A DNA stretch of 7,561 nt from Pseudomonadota bacterium (GCA_023419995.1 JAEZXF010000271.1:1-7561); one strand, 5' to 3'; positions 1 through 7,361 are shown, counted from the first letter of the stretch. Translations and numbers: made by a program. Notes: generated by a model from the letters alone, not told the origin.

Positions 1-395
1 ATGACGTCGACGCCGGCGTCGTACAGCGCCTCGTAGTCCTGCTCGGGGATGACGCCGCCGGCGACGACGAAGATGTGCCCGGCGTCCTTTTCCTGCATGA
101 CCCTGCCCAGCTCGCGGAACAGCGGCACATGCGAGCCGGACAAGAGGCTGACGCCGATGACGTCGACATTCTGTTCGAGCGCGGCGTCGACCACCTGCGC
201 CGGGGTCTTGTAGAGGCCGGTATAGATCGCCTCCATGCCGGCATCGCTCAGGACGCGGGCGACGACCTTGGCGCCCCGGTCATGGCCGTCCAGCCCCATC
301 TTGGCGACCAGCACCCGGATCGTGCGCTCCGGCTGCGCCTGCCTCTCGTCGGCCGTCGCGACGACGTTCTCCACGCTGGCTGTGATCCTGTTCAT
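1..395 (-). CDS. B12-binding small subunit/domain of an acyl-CoA mutase (partial, 3' end off the window)
   Basis: This gene encodes a cobalamin-binding Rossmann domain protein of the methylmalonyl-CoA mutase C-terminal family; 131 codons are visible before the left edge. The B12 signature DxHxxG is present as DGHDRG (residues 36-41, with His38 the expected lower cobalt ligand), followed by the SxL motif (Ser83-Leu-Leu) and the GG motif (Gly113-Gly114) that wrap the nucleotide tail. Such free-standing domains of about 135-165 aa pair with a separate catalytic subunit in isobutyryl-CoA and 2-hydroxyisobutyryl-CoA mutases and in some methylmalonyl-CoA mutases; which one applies cannot be told from this subunit. 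The ATG at 395 is preceded by GAGG about 10 nt upstream. About 25 residues precede the domain core, so a shorter start is possible. It lies 28 bp behind dgdA on the same strand, so cotranscription is likely, and the catalytic subunit would be expected further left. Family assignment is firm; substrate is unknown. Confidence 0.9.
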   Translation of the reverse strand, partial: MNRITASVENVVATADERQAQPERTIRVLVAKMGLDGHDRGAKVVARVLSDAGMEAIYTGLYKTPAQVVDAALEQNVDVIGVSLLSGSHVPLFRELGRVMQEKDAGHIFVVAGGVIPEQDYEALYDAGVDV

Positions 396-423
396 CGCTG
401 GCGTACCTCGAAGAAGAAAGCTG

Positions 424-1773
<1,350 letters not shown>

Positions 1774-1780
1774 CTAGGGC

Positions 1781-1808
1781 TTGATGTGAAGTTAGTAAAA
1801 TTGATAAT
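1781..1808 (+). promoter_or_regulatory. Putative dgdR promoter (-35/-10)
   Basis: A TTGATG hexamer (1781-1786, four of six matches to TTGACA) is followed after 16 bp by GATAAT (1803-1808, five of six matches to TATAAT). Transcription would start near 1815, about 20 bp before the ATG at 1838. The -10 overlaps the left arm of the dyad at 1800-1828, so a regulator bound there would occlude it, the usual layout for LysR autoregulation. On the minus strand a -35-like TTGATA falls in the right arm of the dyad, but I cannot place a convincing dgdA -10. Confidence 0.45.
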
Positions 1809-1828
1809 GTTTCGCTTGAGATATCAAT
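1800..1828. promoter_or_regulatory. Putative LysR-type operator (29-bp dyad) between dgdA and dgdR
   Basis: Perfect 7-bp arms ATTGATA (1800-1806) and TATCAAT (1822-1828) flank a 15-bp spacer. A second TTGAT copy lies at 1781-1785, exactly 20 bp upstream of the one at 1801-1805, so the two sit on the same face of the helix. The element lies in the AT-rich gap between the divergent genes, where LysR-family regulators normally bind. The DgdR assignment is by position; the footprint is inferred. Confidence 0.55.
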
Positions 1829-1837
1829 GGATCTTAT

Positions 1838-2695
1838 ATGAACATCTCCCTGGATCTCCGCGTGCTGGCGACATTCGTTCAGGTCGCGCGCTCCGGTTCG
1901 ATCAGCGCAGCGGCCATGCAGGTCGGGCGCACGCAATCGGCGGTGACGATGCAGATGCAAAAGCTGGAGCAGATATGCGGCCAGAGCCTGCTGCATCGCG
2001 GCGGCGCCGGCGTGCGGCTGACCAGCGGCGGCGAGCGGCTGCTCGACTATGCCGAGCGCATGCTCGCCATCCACGACGAGGCGGTTTCGGCCTTCTCCAC
2101 CGACGGGCTGCGGGGCGCGGTGGTCTTCGGATGCCCCGAAGACTATCTGATCGCCTTCTTCCCGACATTGCTGCAAAGCTTCGGCCGGATGCACCCGAAC
2201 GTGGAGATCAGGGTCGTCGCCGGGCCGACCGACCAGCTCCGCAAGCTGCTGCACCTGAAGCAGATCGACATCGGGCTGGTCTCGCTTCCGAGCTGGACCG
2301 AAGCCGACGACATCGTGCGCACCGAGGCCCTGGTGTGGGTCGGCAGGCAGCCGACGCTGGCGCAGCACAATTTCGGCGCGGTATTGCCGCTGGCGCTGCC
2401 GGCGTCCAACGCCATGGACCACAAGGCCGCCTGCGCCGCGATGGCGCGCGCCGGGCTGCGCTACCGGATCTCGCAGGCCAGCAACAGCCTCGCCGGGCTG
2501 ATCGGCGTCACCCGCTCGGGTCTCGCCATCTCCGTCATGACCGAGAAGGCCGTGCCCTCCGACCTGCACATACTGGGCGCCCCGCTGCCGCCGCTGCCCA
2601 GCCTCGGCATCGAGATCGCCTACCCGGAGGTGGAGCAGTCTGCGGCAGCGAAGGCGTTCGGCGACCACATCCGCCAGCTTCTGCCTTCGTTCTAG
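1838..2695 (+). CDS. dgdR: LysR-type transcriptional regulator, probable DgdR
   Basis: This 285-aa protein has the length and layout of the LysR family. An N-terminal winged helix-turn-helix occupies about residues 6-65 (TFVQVARSGSISAAA, then RTQSAVTMQMQKLE as recognition region, then RLTSGGERLL as wing). A linker helix runs to about residue 88, and a periplasmic-binding-protein-like effector domain from about 92 (GAVVFGCPEDYL) to the end. The ATG at 1838 has only a weak ribosome site (GGA, six bases upstream), typical of a low-level regulator. It is transcribed away from dgdA across a 106-bp shared control region, the arrangement expected of DgdR, the LysR-type repressor of dgdA known from Burkholderia cepacia. 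The natural effector would be a 2,2-dialkylglycine such as 2-aminoisobutyrate. Family call is certain; the DgdR identity rests on neighbourhood. The gene converges on ugd. Confidence 0.88.
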   Translation: MNISLDLRVLATFVQVARSGSISAAAMQVGRTQSAVTMQMQKLEQICGQSLLHRGGAGVRLTSGGERLLDYAERMLAIHDEAVSAFSTDGLRGAVVFGCPEDYLIAFFPTLLQSFGRMHPNVEIRVVAGPTDQLRKLLHLKQIDIGLVSLPSWTEADDIVRTEALVWVGRQPTLAQHNFGAVLPLALPASNAMDHKAACAAMARAGLRYRISQASNSLAGLIGVTRSGLAISVMTEKAVPSDLHILGAPLPPLPSLGIEIAYPEVEQSAAAKAFGDHIRQLLPSF

Positions 2696-2704
2696 ACGGA
2701 GTCA

Positions 2705-2724
2705 TGCCGGTCAGCGAACCGGCA
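2705..2724. terminator. Stem-loop 1 in the dgdR/ugd convergent gap
   Basis: Perfect 7-bp arms TGCCGGT (2705-2711) and ACCGGCA (2718-2724) enclose a 6-nt loop, beginning ten bases after the dgdR stop. No U-run follows on the plus strand, so it is not a classical intrinsic terminator; its position at the end of a convergent pair suggests 3'-end processing or pausing. Confidence 0.4.
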
Positions 2725-2727
2725 GAA

Positions 2728-2766
2728 GCGGGATCGGAGAACAGGACTTCCCGGTCGCGATCCCGC
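2728..2766. terminator. Stem-loop 2 in the dgdR/ugd convergent gap
   Basis: Perfect 9-bp GC-rich arms GCGGGATCG (2728-2736) and CGATCCCGC (2758-2766) enclose a 21-nt loop. It lies 27 bp beyond the ugd stop on the minus strand and directly beside the first stem-loop, so the pair may serve both converging transcripts. There is no clear U-tract on either side (minus strand continues TTCTGCC). Confidence 0.42.
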
Positions 2767-2792
2767 GCACCGGAGGAGGACGGCGCAGCCTT

Positions 2793-3959
2793 TCAGTCGG
2801 CGCCGGAAAGATCGCGGGTAAAGACCTTGTCCGCGACGTCGGCCAGATCGCTCGTGAGCCGGTTGGCGACGATTATGTCCGCTCCGTCCTTGAACGCCGC
2901 CAGGTCATGCGTGACCGGCGAATTGAAGAAGCTGCCTTCCGGTATCAGCGGCTCGTAGACGGTGACGGCTATTCCCTTAGCCTTGATCCGCTTCATGATC
3001 CCCTGGATCGAGCTGTTCCGGAAATTGTCGGAGCTGGCCTTCATGACCAGACGATAGATGCCGACTCTGCGGGGAGACCTCGCAAGGATCTGCTCGGCTA
3101 TGAAATCCTTGCGGGTCGTGTTCGCATCGACGACGGCACGGATCAGGTTCTGCGGAACGTTGGAGTAGTTCGCCAGCAGCTGCCGCGTATCCTTGGGGAG
3201 GCAGTAGCCGCCATAGCCGAAGGAAGGGTTGTTGTAGTGGTTGCCGATCCGCGGATCGAGGCAGACGCCGTCGATCAGCTGGCGAGGATCGAGACCGAAG
3301 GAAAGGGCATAGCTGTCCAGCTCGTTGAAGAAGGAAACCCGCATCGCGAGGTAGGTGTTGGCAAACAGCTTGATGGCCTCGGCCTCGCCGGGGCCGGTGA
3401 GCAGGATCGGGACGTTCCTGTCCACGGCGCAATCGCGCAACAGATCGGCAAAGGCCCGGGCGCGCCGTGATCGTTCGCCCACGACGATACGGGATGGATG
3501 CAGATTGTCGTAGAGGGCGTGGCCTTCGCGGAGAAACTCCGGCGAGAACATCACGTTCTCCATCCCGGCATTTGTCCGCAGATCGCCTATGAAGCCGACC
3601 GGAATGGTGGATTTCACGACAATGAGCGCCTTCGGATTGACGGCGTTGACATCGTGAATCACGCTTTCGACGGTCGACGTATCGAACCCGTTGGTCCGGG
3701 GATCGTAGTTCGTGGGCGTGGCCACGATCACGATTTCAGCGTCGGCATACGCTTGCTGCCTGTCCAGGACGGCGCGCAGGCTGAGCGGCGCGCATGCCAG
3801 ATATTGCTCGATCAGGGGATCGCTTACCGGGCTGACGCCGGAATTCACAAGGGCAACGCGTTCCGGGGAAACATCCAGCGCTACGACCTCGTGTCGTTGC
3901 GCGAGCAGCACCGCATTGGAAAGGCCCACATACCCCAACCCGACGACCGTGATCTTCAT
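2793..3959 (-). CDS. ugd: UDP-glucose 6-dehydrogenase
   Basis: This enzyme oxidises UDP-glucose twice with NAD+ to UDP-glucuronate, the precursor of acidic exopolysaccharide, capsule or modified lipid A sugars, in the cytosol. The 388-aa protein has exactly the length of E. coli Ugd and matches it throughout as I recall it. The NAD-binding glycine motif GLGYVG is at 7-12, KSTIPVG with Thr118 at 116-122, and SPEFLREG with Glu141 and Glu145 at 139-146. Lys197 and Asn201 lie in KLFANTYLA, and the catalytic Cys253 lies in GGYCLPKDT with Asp257; the C-terminal UDP-binding domain has [17 protein letters not shown] at 3959 is preceded by GAGGG eight to ten bases upstream. It stands alone: no glycosyltransferase or polysaccharide gene flanks it in the window. 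GDP-mannose dehydrogenase is excluded by the close Ugd match. The short form differs from the longer (about 440 aa) RkpK-type enzyme common in rhizobia. Confidence 0.96.
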   Translation of the reverse strand: MKITVVGLGYVGLSNAVLLAQRHEVVALDVSPERVALVNSGVSPVSDPLIEQYLACAPLSLRAVLDRQQAYADAEIVIVATPTNYDPRTNGFDTSTVESVIHDVNAVNPKALIVVKSTIPVGFIGDLRTNAGMENVMFSPEFLREGHALYDNLHPSRIVVGERSRRARAFADLLRDCAVDRNVPILLTGPGEAEAIKLFANTYLAMRVSFFNELDSYALSFGLDPRQLIDGVCLDPRIGNHYNNPSFGYGGYCLPKDTRQLLANYSNVPQNLIRAVVDANTTRKDFIAEQILARSPRRVGIYRLVMKASSDNFRNSSIQGIMKRIKAKGIAVTVYEPLIPEGSFFNSPVTHDLAAFKDGADIIVANRLTSDLADVADKVFTRDLSGAD

Positions 3960-4258
3960 TCAGCGCCCTCGGCACGTGCTCGTGCCTGGGTGTTCATCAC
4001 GGGTGGATGACATGGCGATGACGGCAGGGCCCGTCGTCCCGGCGACGACGTCCGCAGCTGGGTATCCGCCCGCTATTGCTCCATCGACGGGATCGCCTCC
4101 CACCGGCAGCGGGACGATGGCCGGGCCGGCAAGCGCGAGAAGAACCCGAACCGGATTCCGACAGAGAGGAACCCCTCTTTCTGAACAGTCCAGCCCGGCT
4201 TCACATCCTCAACGGCCATGCGTCGCAGCGCTGCTGATCCATGGAGCCGTTCAACGGC
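3960..4258. other. 299-bp intergenic region upstream of ugd
   Basis: No supported gene lies here. It must contain the ugd promoter, which I cannot place with confidence. A hairpin (3971-3986) lies in the expected ugd leader and another overlaps the end of the PrpD-family gene (4244-4260). A further imperfect stem, AGAGG-AACC-CCTCT (4165-4178), may take part in terminating the upstream transcript. Overlapping open frames on either strand read as arginine- and proline-rich noise. Confidence 0.5.
3971..3986 (-). repeat. Perfect hairpin in the ugd leader
   Basis: GGCACG and CGTGCC (6-bp arms, 4-nt loop) lie about 11 bp upstream of the ugd start, just before its ribosome-binding GAGGG. In the mRNA the hairpin would abut the ribosome site and could modulate initiation. 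Function is inferred from position only. Confidence 0.3.
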
Positions 4259-4260
4259 TC
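4244..4260 (-). terminator. Hairpin overlapping the stop of the MmgE/PrpD-family gene
   Basis: GAGCCG (4244-4249) and CGGCTC (4255-4260) form a 6-bp stem with a 5-nt loop. On the minus strand the stem begins within the TGA stop codon at 4259-4261. The sequence after it lacks a U-run, so it is a weak terminator candidate or an mRNA-end stabiliser. Confidence 0.35.
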
Positions 4261-5641
4261 ACGGGCCGTGATCGGCCTTCTCGCCGGTTGCAGCCGCGCC
4301 CCGGAGGCTCGCCAGCATGGGACGGATACCGGCGGTTTCTTCGAGCGTCCGGATCGCGGCCAGAAACCCGGCTCCTGCTTCCGGCAGGCCTGTCGTCTCC
4401 GCCGCGGCAAGGAAGCGTGTCTCGATTGCTTCTCGCGTCATGCCATCGAAAGTGGCCTGCCCCGCCTCGACGCGGCGGCCGTCCTCGTACACGACGGCGA
4501 TCCTGGTGCCGTTGCGAGCGGGGTATGCGGCGTCGAGCTCGGCATCCACGACAAGCCGTATCCGCCGGGCGAGCGCGGCGAATTCGGGATTGCGGTGGTC
4601 GTCCCACGTCATATCCCGAATTTCCCCGACCGACAGGATCGAGGCGACGCAAAACTGGATGCTCAGCTGTGCCGAAACCTTGCGCTCGAACGGCCCCGCA
4701 AAGTCGCAGCCCGGGTAGCGGGCGGCAGCTTCGGTGACACGGACTTCGACGCCATGGATCTTGTCGGCGGGCTGGATCCGGCGCGCGGCCAATGCGGCGG
4801 CGACCTGGCTTGGTCCCTGGGCGAAGATGCAGGCGGGGACCGGCTTGAACGTCGCCTCGAGGATCCTGTGGCGCGTCGCCAGGCCGTCGAGCAGCGCGCC
4901 GGCATGATCGCGACGCCCCATCGCGGCGAGCAGACCGGCCGGGCCGTCCAGCGACCCGCGCGCCGCCGAGACGCCGGCTTGCGCAAGCCGCGCCGCGATG
5001 ATCCCGGCGCGAGCGGCCCCGCCGGAGTGATAGAAGGACTCGTTCGTGCCTGCGATCGTCCATTGGTTGAGGCCGGCCGCGCCATTCGCGGCAAGCGCGA
5101 TCGCGTTGGCGGTGCGGGTCGGATCGAGCCCGAGCAGGCGTGCGCACGCCGCCCCCGCTGCCGCCGCCCCGGTCCAGCTCGTCGGACGGAACACCGCCGC
5201 AGTCTGCGGTGCGATGACCGCGCGGCCGATCCGTTCCATGATCTCATAGCCCGCGACCGCCGCCGCCAGGACTTCTTCTCCGCTGGCGTCGACCTCCTCG
5301 GCGAGGGCGAGCACCGCGGCATAGATCACCGCGCCGGGGTGGGATGCGGTCGCAATGTAGGTGTCGTTGCGCGACGTCGATGAGCAGGCCGTGCTCGTAA
5401 CGAACGCCGCATCGGCCGCAGGCAGGGCTCGCCCGGCTCCGAACACGGTTGCCCGCGGCGCCCCGCCCTCCATGACGTGCAGCGCCGCGAGCGCTTCCGG
5501 AGCGTCATTGACCGTCAGCGCCGACGCCATGAAGTCGACCAGGCAAAGCTTGGCCTTGGCGACGACATCGGGCGGAAGCTCGTCCAGCCGCAGGCCGCAG
5601 GCATAGTCCGCGAGCACGTCCTCTACAGCGCGGCCCGCCAC
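4259..5641 (-). CDS. MmgE/PrpD-family protein with altered active site
   Basis: The fold is that of 2-methylcitrate dehydratase, cis-aconitate decarboxylase and iminodisuccinate epimerase, cytosolic enzymes acting on polycarboxylates. Family marks (numbered from GTG at 5641, 460 aa) are the N-terminal helix DELPPDVVAKAKLCLVDFMA, NDTY near 92-95, SHPGAV with His101, AGYEIMERIGRA near 131, LLGLDPTRTANAIALAA near 169, and the C-terminal domain from about 290. Three positions that are His, Lys and His in cis-aconitate decarboxylase-type active sites appear as Arg152 (FRPT), Ser202 (in NESFYH) and Gln275 (IFAQG), so classical PrpD chemistry is doubtful. Start choice: the frame stays open to 5794, but upstream codons lose G/C third-base bias and read as arginine-rich filler. 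GTG at 5641 has GGTGGA seven bases before it and gives the family's usual length; ATG at 5704 is the alternative. It follows the SnoaL-like gene by 220 bp and lies before ugd. Confidence 0.9.
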   Translation of the reverse strand: MAGRAVEDVLADYACGLRLDELPPDVVAKAKLCLVDFMASALTVNDAPEALAALHVMEGGAPRATVFGAGRALPAADAAFVTSTACSSTSRNDTYIATASHPGAVIYAAVLALAEEVDASGEEVLAAAVAGYEIMERIGRAVIAPQTAAVFRPTSWTGAAAAGAACARLLGLDPTRTANAIALAANGAAGLNQWTIAGTNESFYHSGGAARAGIIAARLAQAGVSAARGSLDGPAGLLAAMGRRDHAGALLDGLATRHRILEATFKPVPACIFAQGPSQVAAALAARRIQPADKIHGVEVRVTEAAARYPGCDFAGPFERKVSAQLSIQFCVASILSVGEIRDMTWDDHRNPEFAALARRIRLVVDAELDAAYPARNGTRIAVVYEDGRRVEAGQATFDGMTREAIETRFLAAAETTGLPEAGAGFLAAIRTLEETAGIRPMLASLRGAAATGEKADHGP

Positions 5642-5771
5642 TACGCGTCCACCCGCCGGCCAGCCAGAGCCTCGATTCCGCCAAACCGATTGGGCGGTCC
5701 CCATCCTCGCCCGTCGCCCGGTTGCTTGCGGCCTCCGGACGGCGCCCCAATATCGAGAGCTGCGCCGCCGG

Positions 5772-5796
5772 GCATGGCGCTGGCACGCAGCCATGC
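5772..5796. repeat. 7-bp inverted repeat in the SnoaL-PrpD gap
   Basis: GCATGGC (5772-5778) and GCCATGC (5790-5796) flank an 11-bp spacer within the 220-bp gap between the SnoaL-like and PrpD-family genes. It has the geometry of an operator or a short RNA hairpin. It could be chance in such GC-rich sequence; no promoter was identified beside it. Confidence 0.3.
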
Positions 5797-5861
5797 TGCC
5801 ACGCTTCGCGCGGCAAGCGGCCGCCGGAGAACACCGCGCCGCCGGCAGCCGGCCAGCCTTG

Positions 5862-6350
5862 TCACTCGACTATGCCCGGAAAGGCGATGGCCGTGGACGG
5901 CACCTCATATTGCAGGAAGGGTTCGTGCCTGCGCTTCGATACAAGCCAGCCGGTGTCGGTGCGCCTGTACTCGTCCCTGACGCGAACGCCGCGGACGAGC
6001 ACTTTCGCGTCCGCTTTCACCACCATCGTCGCGAAGATATGCATATCCGCCTGCGCAGTGTCGCCATCGACCGTGATGTGCAGGCTGCTCACCGAATGGT
6101 TGATCGCCCCGAAAGGCTCGAGATTTGCGAGCAGGGAATCCGCGAAGGCGTCCCCGCCTGCATAGCGACGCAGGCCGCTCAGATAGGAAAGGTCTGCGTC
6201 GGATGTGAAGCAGCCGCGCATGAGCTCCACATCTCGACGGTCCATCGCATAGGCGTATCGGTCGATAACGCCCTTGATCGCGATCTTGTCGATCTCGTCC
6301 TGAGTAAATCCGTGCTTCTTGATATCGCTTTCGGATGTCATCGCAGTCAT
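5862..6350 (-). CDS. SnoaL/NTF2-like fold protein (small dehydratase or isomerase type)
   Basis: This 162-aa protein has the single-domain cone fold of the SnoaL/NTF2 superfamily, which includes scytalone dehydratase, bile-acid 7-alpha-dehydratase and ketosteroid isomerase. The family hallmark is the N-terminal helical stretch VIDRYAYAMDRRDVELMRGC (residues 28-47) followed by FTSDADLSY. Next come NHSVSSLHITVDGDTAQADM (84-103) and the final sheet with VRDEYRRTDTGWLVSKRRHE. Asp30, Tyr32, Asp37, His85 and His104 point toward the pocket in such proteins, but exact catalytic assignment is not possible here. No signal peptide is seen. ATG at 6350 is used; ATG at 6341 is equally possible, because GGAG lies 2 nt before the first and 11 nt before the second. 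Neighbours are an AroQ-like gene 200 bp upstream and a PrpD-family gene 220 bp downstream, which suggests a dehydration or isomerisation step in a shared catabolic route. Its substrate is unknown. Confidence 0.85.
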   Translation of the reverse strand: MTAMTSESDIKKHGFTQDEIDKIAIKGVIDRYAYAMDRRDVELMRGCFTSDADLSYLSGLRRYAGGDAFADSLLANLEPFGAINHSVSSLHITVDGDTAQADMHIFATMVVKADAKVLVRGVRVRDEYRRTDTGWLVSKRRHEPFLQYEVPSTAIAFPGIVE

Positions 6351-6363
6351 CTCTCCTCTCTCA

Positions 6364-6462
6364 TCAAGATATATTCGCCGACGACATGTTGGAGATCGTC
6401 GGCTCGAGCGCCGTCAGGCCCACGTTGCGAGATAGCCAGGCCAAGCGCACGAAGACCGCCAT
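6364..6462 (-). CDS. Possible 32-aa small ORF or gene remnant upstream of the SnoaL-like gene
   Basis: A 32-codon frame starts at ATG 6462 and ends in TGA 13 bp before the SnoaL-like start, just ahead of that gene's ribosome site, a tight, operon-like junction. Its third codon positions are strongly G/C (about 26 of 31), unlike the noisy frames in neighbouring gaps. The peptide MAVFVRLAWLSRNVGLTALE, continuing to SANIS, matches nothing I recognise. A weak AGG lies seven bases upstream of the ATG. It may be a leader peptide, the tail of a decayed gene, or chance; a perfect inverted repeat (6377-6403) lies inside it. Confidence 0.2.
   Translation of the reverse strand: MAVFVRLAWLSRNVGLTALEPTISNMSSANIS
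6377..6403. promoter_or_regulatory. 27-bp perfect dyad upstream of the SnoaL-like gene
   Basis: Arms GCCGACGA (6377-6384) and TCGTCGGC (6396-6403) are perfect 8-bp inverted repeats around an 11-bp spacer, 27 bp upstream of the SnoaL-like ATG. A TATATC motif lies between the dyad and the start. The geometry fits an operator for a dimeric regulator or a strong RNA hairpin (no U-run follows). Function is inferred. Confidence 0.45.
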
Positions 6463-6550
6463 CACAGGGCCTGCAGATGATCGACCATTCCGGGCGCCCC
6501 CCCGATATGGCCCGTCGACGTTCAGGCGACAGGGGTCACGGTTGACGCGG

Positions 6551-7078
6551 TCAGTCTTTCGGAGCGCCCAGAAACTGCTCGTCGTCGAGCGCGAGAACCA
6601 GAGCGAACAGCGCGCCGGCATAGCTGTAGTGCCGCATTCCCATGCACACGCCGGTCAGGTACGGGGTGAAGTTCGACCTGCCCGGTCCATAGACCGGGCC
6701 GCGCGCGGATTGGGCGCTCGCCTCGATGTTGGCGAAATGCACTTCGACGACGGGCAGCCCGGTATCGTACAGCGCCATCGGCACGGCGGTGCTTTGCAGC
6801 GTCAGTCCCGCGGGATTCACCAGGTATCCGTCGACGCGCATCGAGCTTTCATGGATGTATTCGAGAATTTCTCCCTCGAAATTGCTGATGAAGGGTTCGA
6901 TCTCCACCCCCATCTGCCGTCCCAGGGTGCCGACATAATCCTTGAGCGCGTCGTAGGTGATCCCGCCATACATCCGTTTGTTGCGCCGCCCCAGGTTGGA
7001 GACGTTCGGCCCGTCGATGACGGCGATCTTGTATACCCTGGTGCTTTTGCGAACTGCGGTCAGATCTCGATCGGACAT
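6551..7078 (-). CDS. Divergent type II 3-dehydroquinase (AroQ)-like protein
   Basis: The protein has the flavodoxin-like fold of type II dehydroquinase, which removes water from 3-dehydroquinate by an enolate mechanism, usually as a dodecamer. At 175 aa it is longer than the usual 145-150, with a 13-residue N-terminal extension and an insertion of about seven residues after the EVH motif. Against the Mycobacterium tuberculosis enzyme as I recall it, the chemical core is kept: GPN (Asn25), LGRR (Arg32 for Arg19), MYGG (Tyr37 for Tyr24), Asn88 (Asn75), Glu112 (Glu99) and His114 (His101). Substrate-holding positions differ: Leu94 for His81 and Phe115-Ala116 for Ile102-Ser103, with no clear equivalent of Arg112 (region reads ARGPVYGPGRSNFTPYLTG). 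ATG at 7078 has AGGAGGG six bases upstream; the frame is open to 7537 but that extension is not protein-like. The function is probably a dehydratase or lyase on a related carboxylic acid rather than shikimate biosynthesis. Confidence 0.88.
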   Translation of the reverse strand: MSDRDLTAVRKSTRVYKIAVIDGPNVSNLGRRNKRMYGGITYDALKDYVGTLGRQMGVEIEPFISNFEGEILEYIHESSMRVDGYLVNPAGLTLQSTAVPMALYDTGLPVVEVHFANIEASAQSARGPVYGPGRSNFTPYLTGVCMGMRHYSYAGALFALVLALDDEQFLGAPKD

Positions 7079-7095
7079 TGTATCCCTCCTGCTTC

Positions 7096-7110
7096 GCGCG
7101 GTTGCCGCGC
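7096..7110 (-). repeat. Hairpin just upstream of the AroQ-like ribosome site
   Basis: GCGCGG (7096-7101) and CCGCGC (7105-7110) form a perfect 6-bp stem with a 3-nt loop, ending five bases before AGGAGGG in the minus-strand transcript. It could hold the leader open or limit read-through; this is positional inference only. Confidence 0.3.
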
Positions 7111-7240
7111 TGTCAAAATCCCGGGGCAAGGCGACGCGGACGATCAGGCATGACGCTCCGTGGTCGACCCCTTCGCGGCTTGGGCGCCGCTTACGCCGCA
7201 GCGTTCTGTTCCGCGGGCCAAGCCGGCTGGGCCGACAAGG

Positions 7241-7273
7241 GGCGACCACTGTCGCCATCCTGCCGGTGGCAGG
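7241..7273 (-). terminator. Tandem hairpins downstream of the TRAP gene
   Basis: Two perfect 6-bp stem-loops are separated by 2 bp: GGCGAC-CACT-GTCGCC (7241-7256) and CCTGCC-GGT-GGCAGG (7259-7273). They lie about 90-120 bp after the TRAP stop in its transcript. There is no U-run, so they may be a factor-dependent termination or mRNA-stabilising site that lowers expression of downstream genes relative to the binding protein. Confidence 0.35.
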
Positions 7274-7361
7274 CCGCGCAGCGATTGCATCAAGGGAGCG
7301 GCAGCTCCGGCATGTGGGCCTCACCACCTGCCTCGGCGCCGCATCCCGGCATATCGGTCGA

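Larger units (their letters stand above)
7079..7361. other. 283-bp gap between the TRAP gene and the AroQ-like gene
   Basis: No supported gene is seen. The gap holds three compact perfect stem-loops (7096-7110, 7241-7256, 7259-7273) and the AroQ-like gene's strong AGGAGGG ribosome site at 7084-7090. The plus-strand frame across it is arginine- and proline-rich and lacks a ribosome site. Confidence 0.5.

Noticed and set aside
3712..4737. 341-codon plus-strand frame across ugd start and the PrpD-family gene
   Set aside because: It is antisense to two recognised genes, rich in Arg/Ser/Pro, with no start signals.
4241..5383. 380-codon plus-strand frame opposite the PrpD-family gene
   Set aside because: It is an antisense shadow with no family motifs.
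5642..5794. 51-residue N-terminal extension of the PrpD-family frame
   Set aside because: Codon third-base bias drops, the residues are Arg-rich, and known family members begin near the residues encoded from 5641; kept only as an alternative start (ATG 5704).
6415..6473. CAGGCCC / GGGCCTG inverted repeat with a 45-bp spacer
   Set aside because: Short arms with a long spacer are expected by chance in GC-rich DNA, and no promoter or gene end coincides with it.
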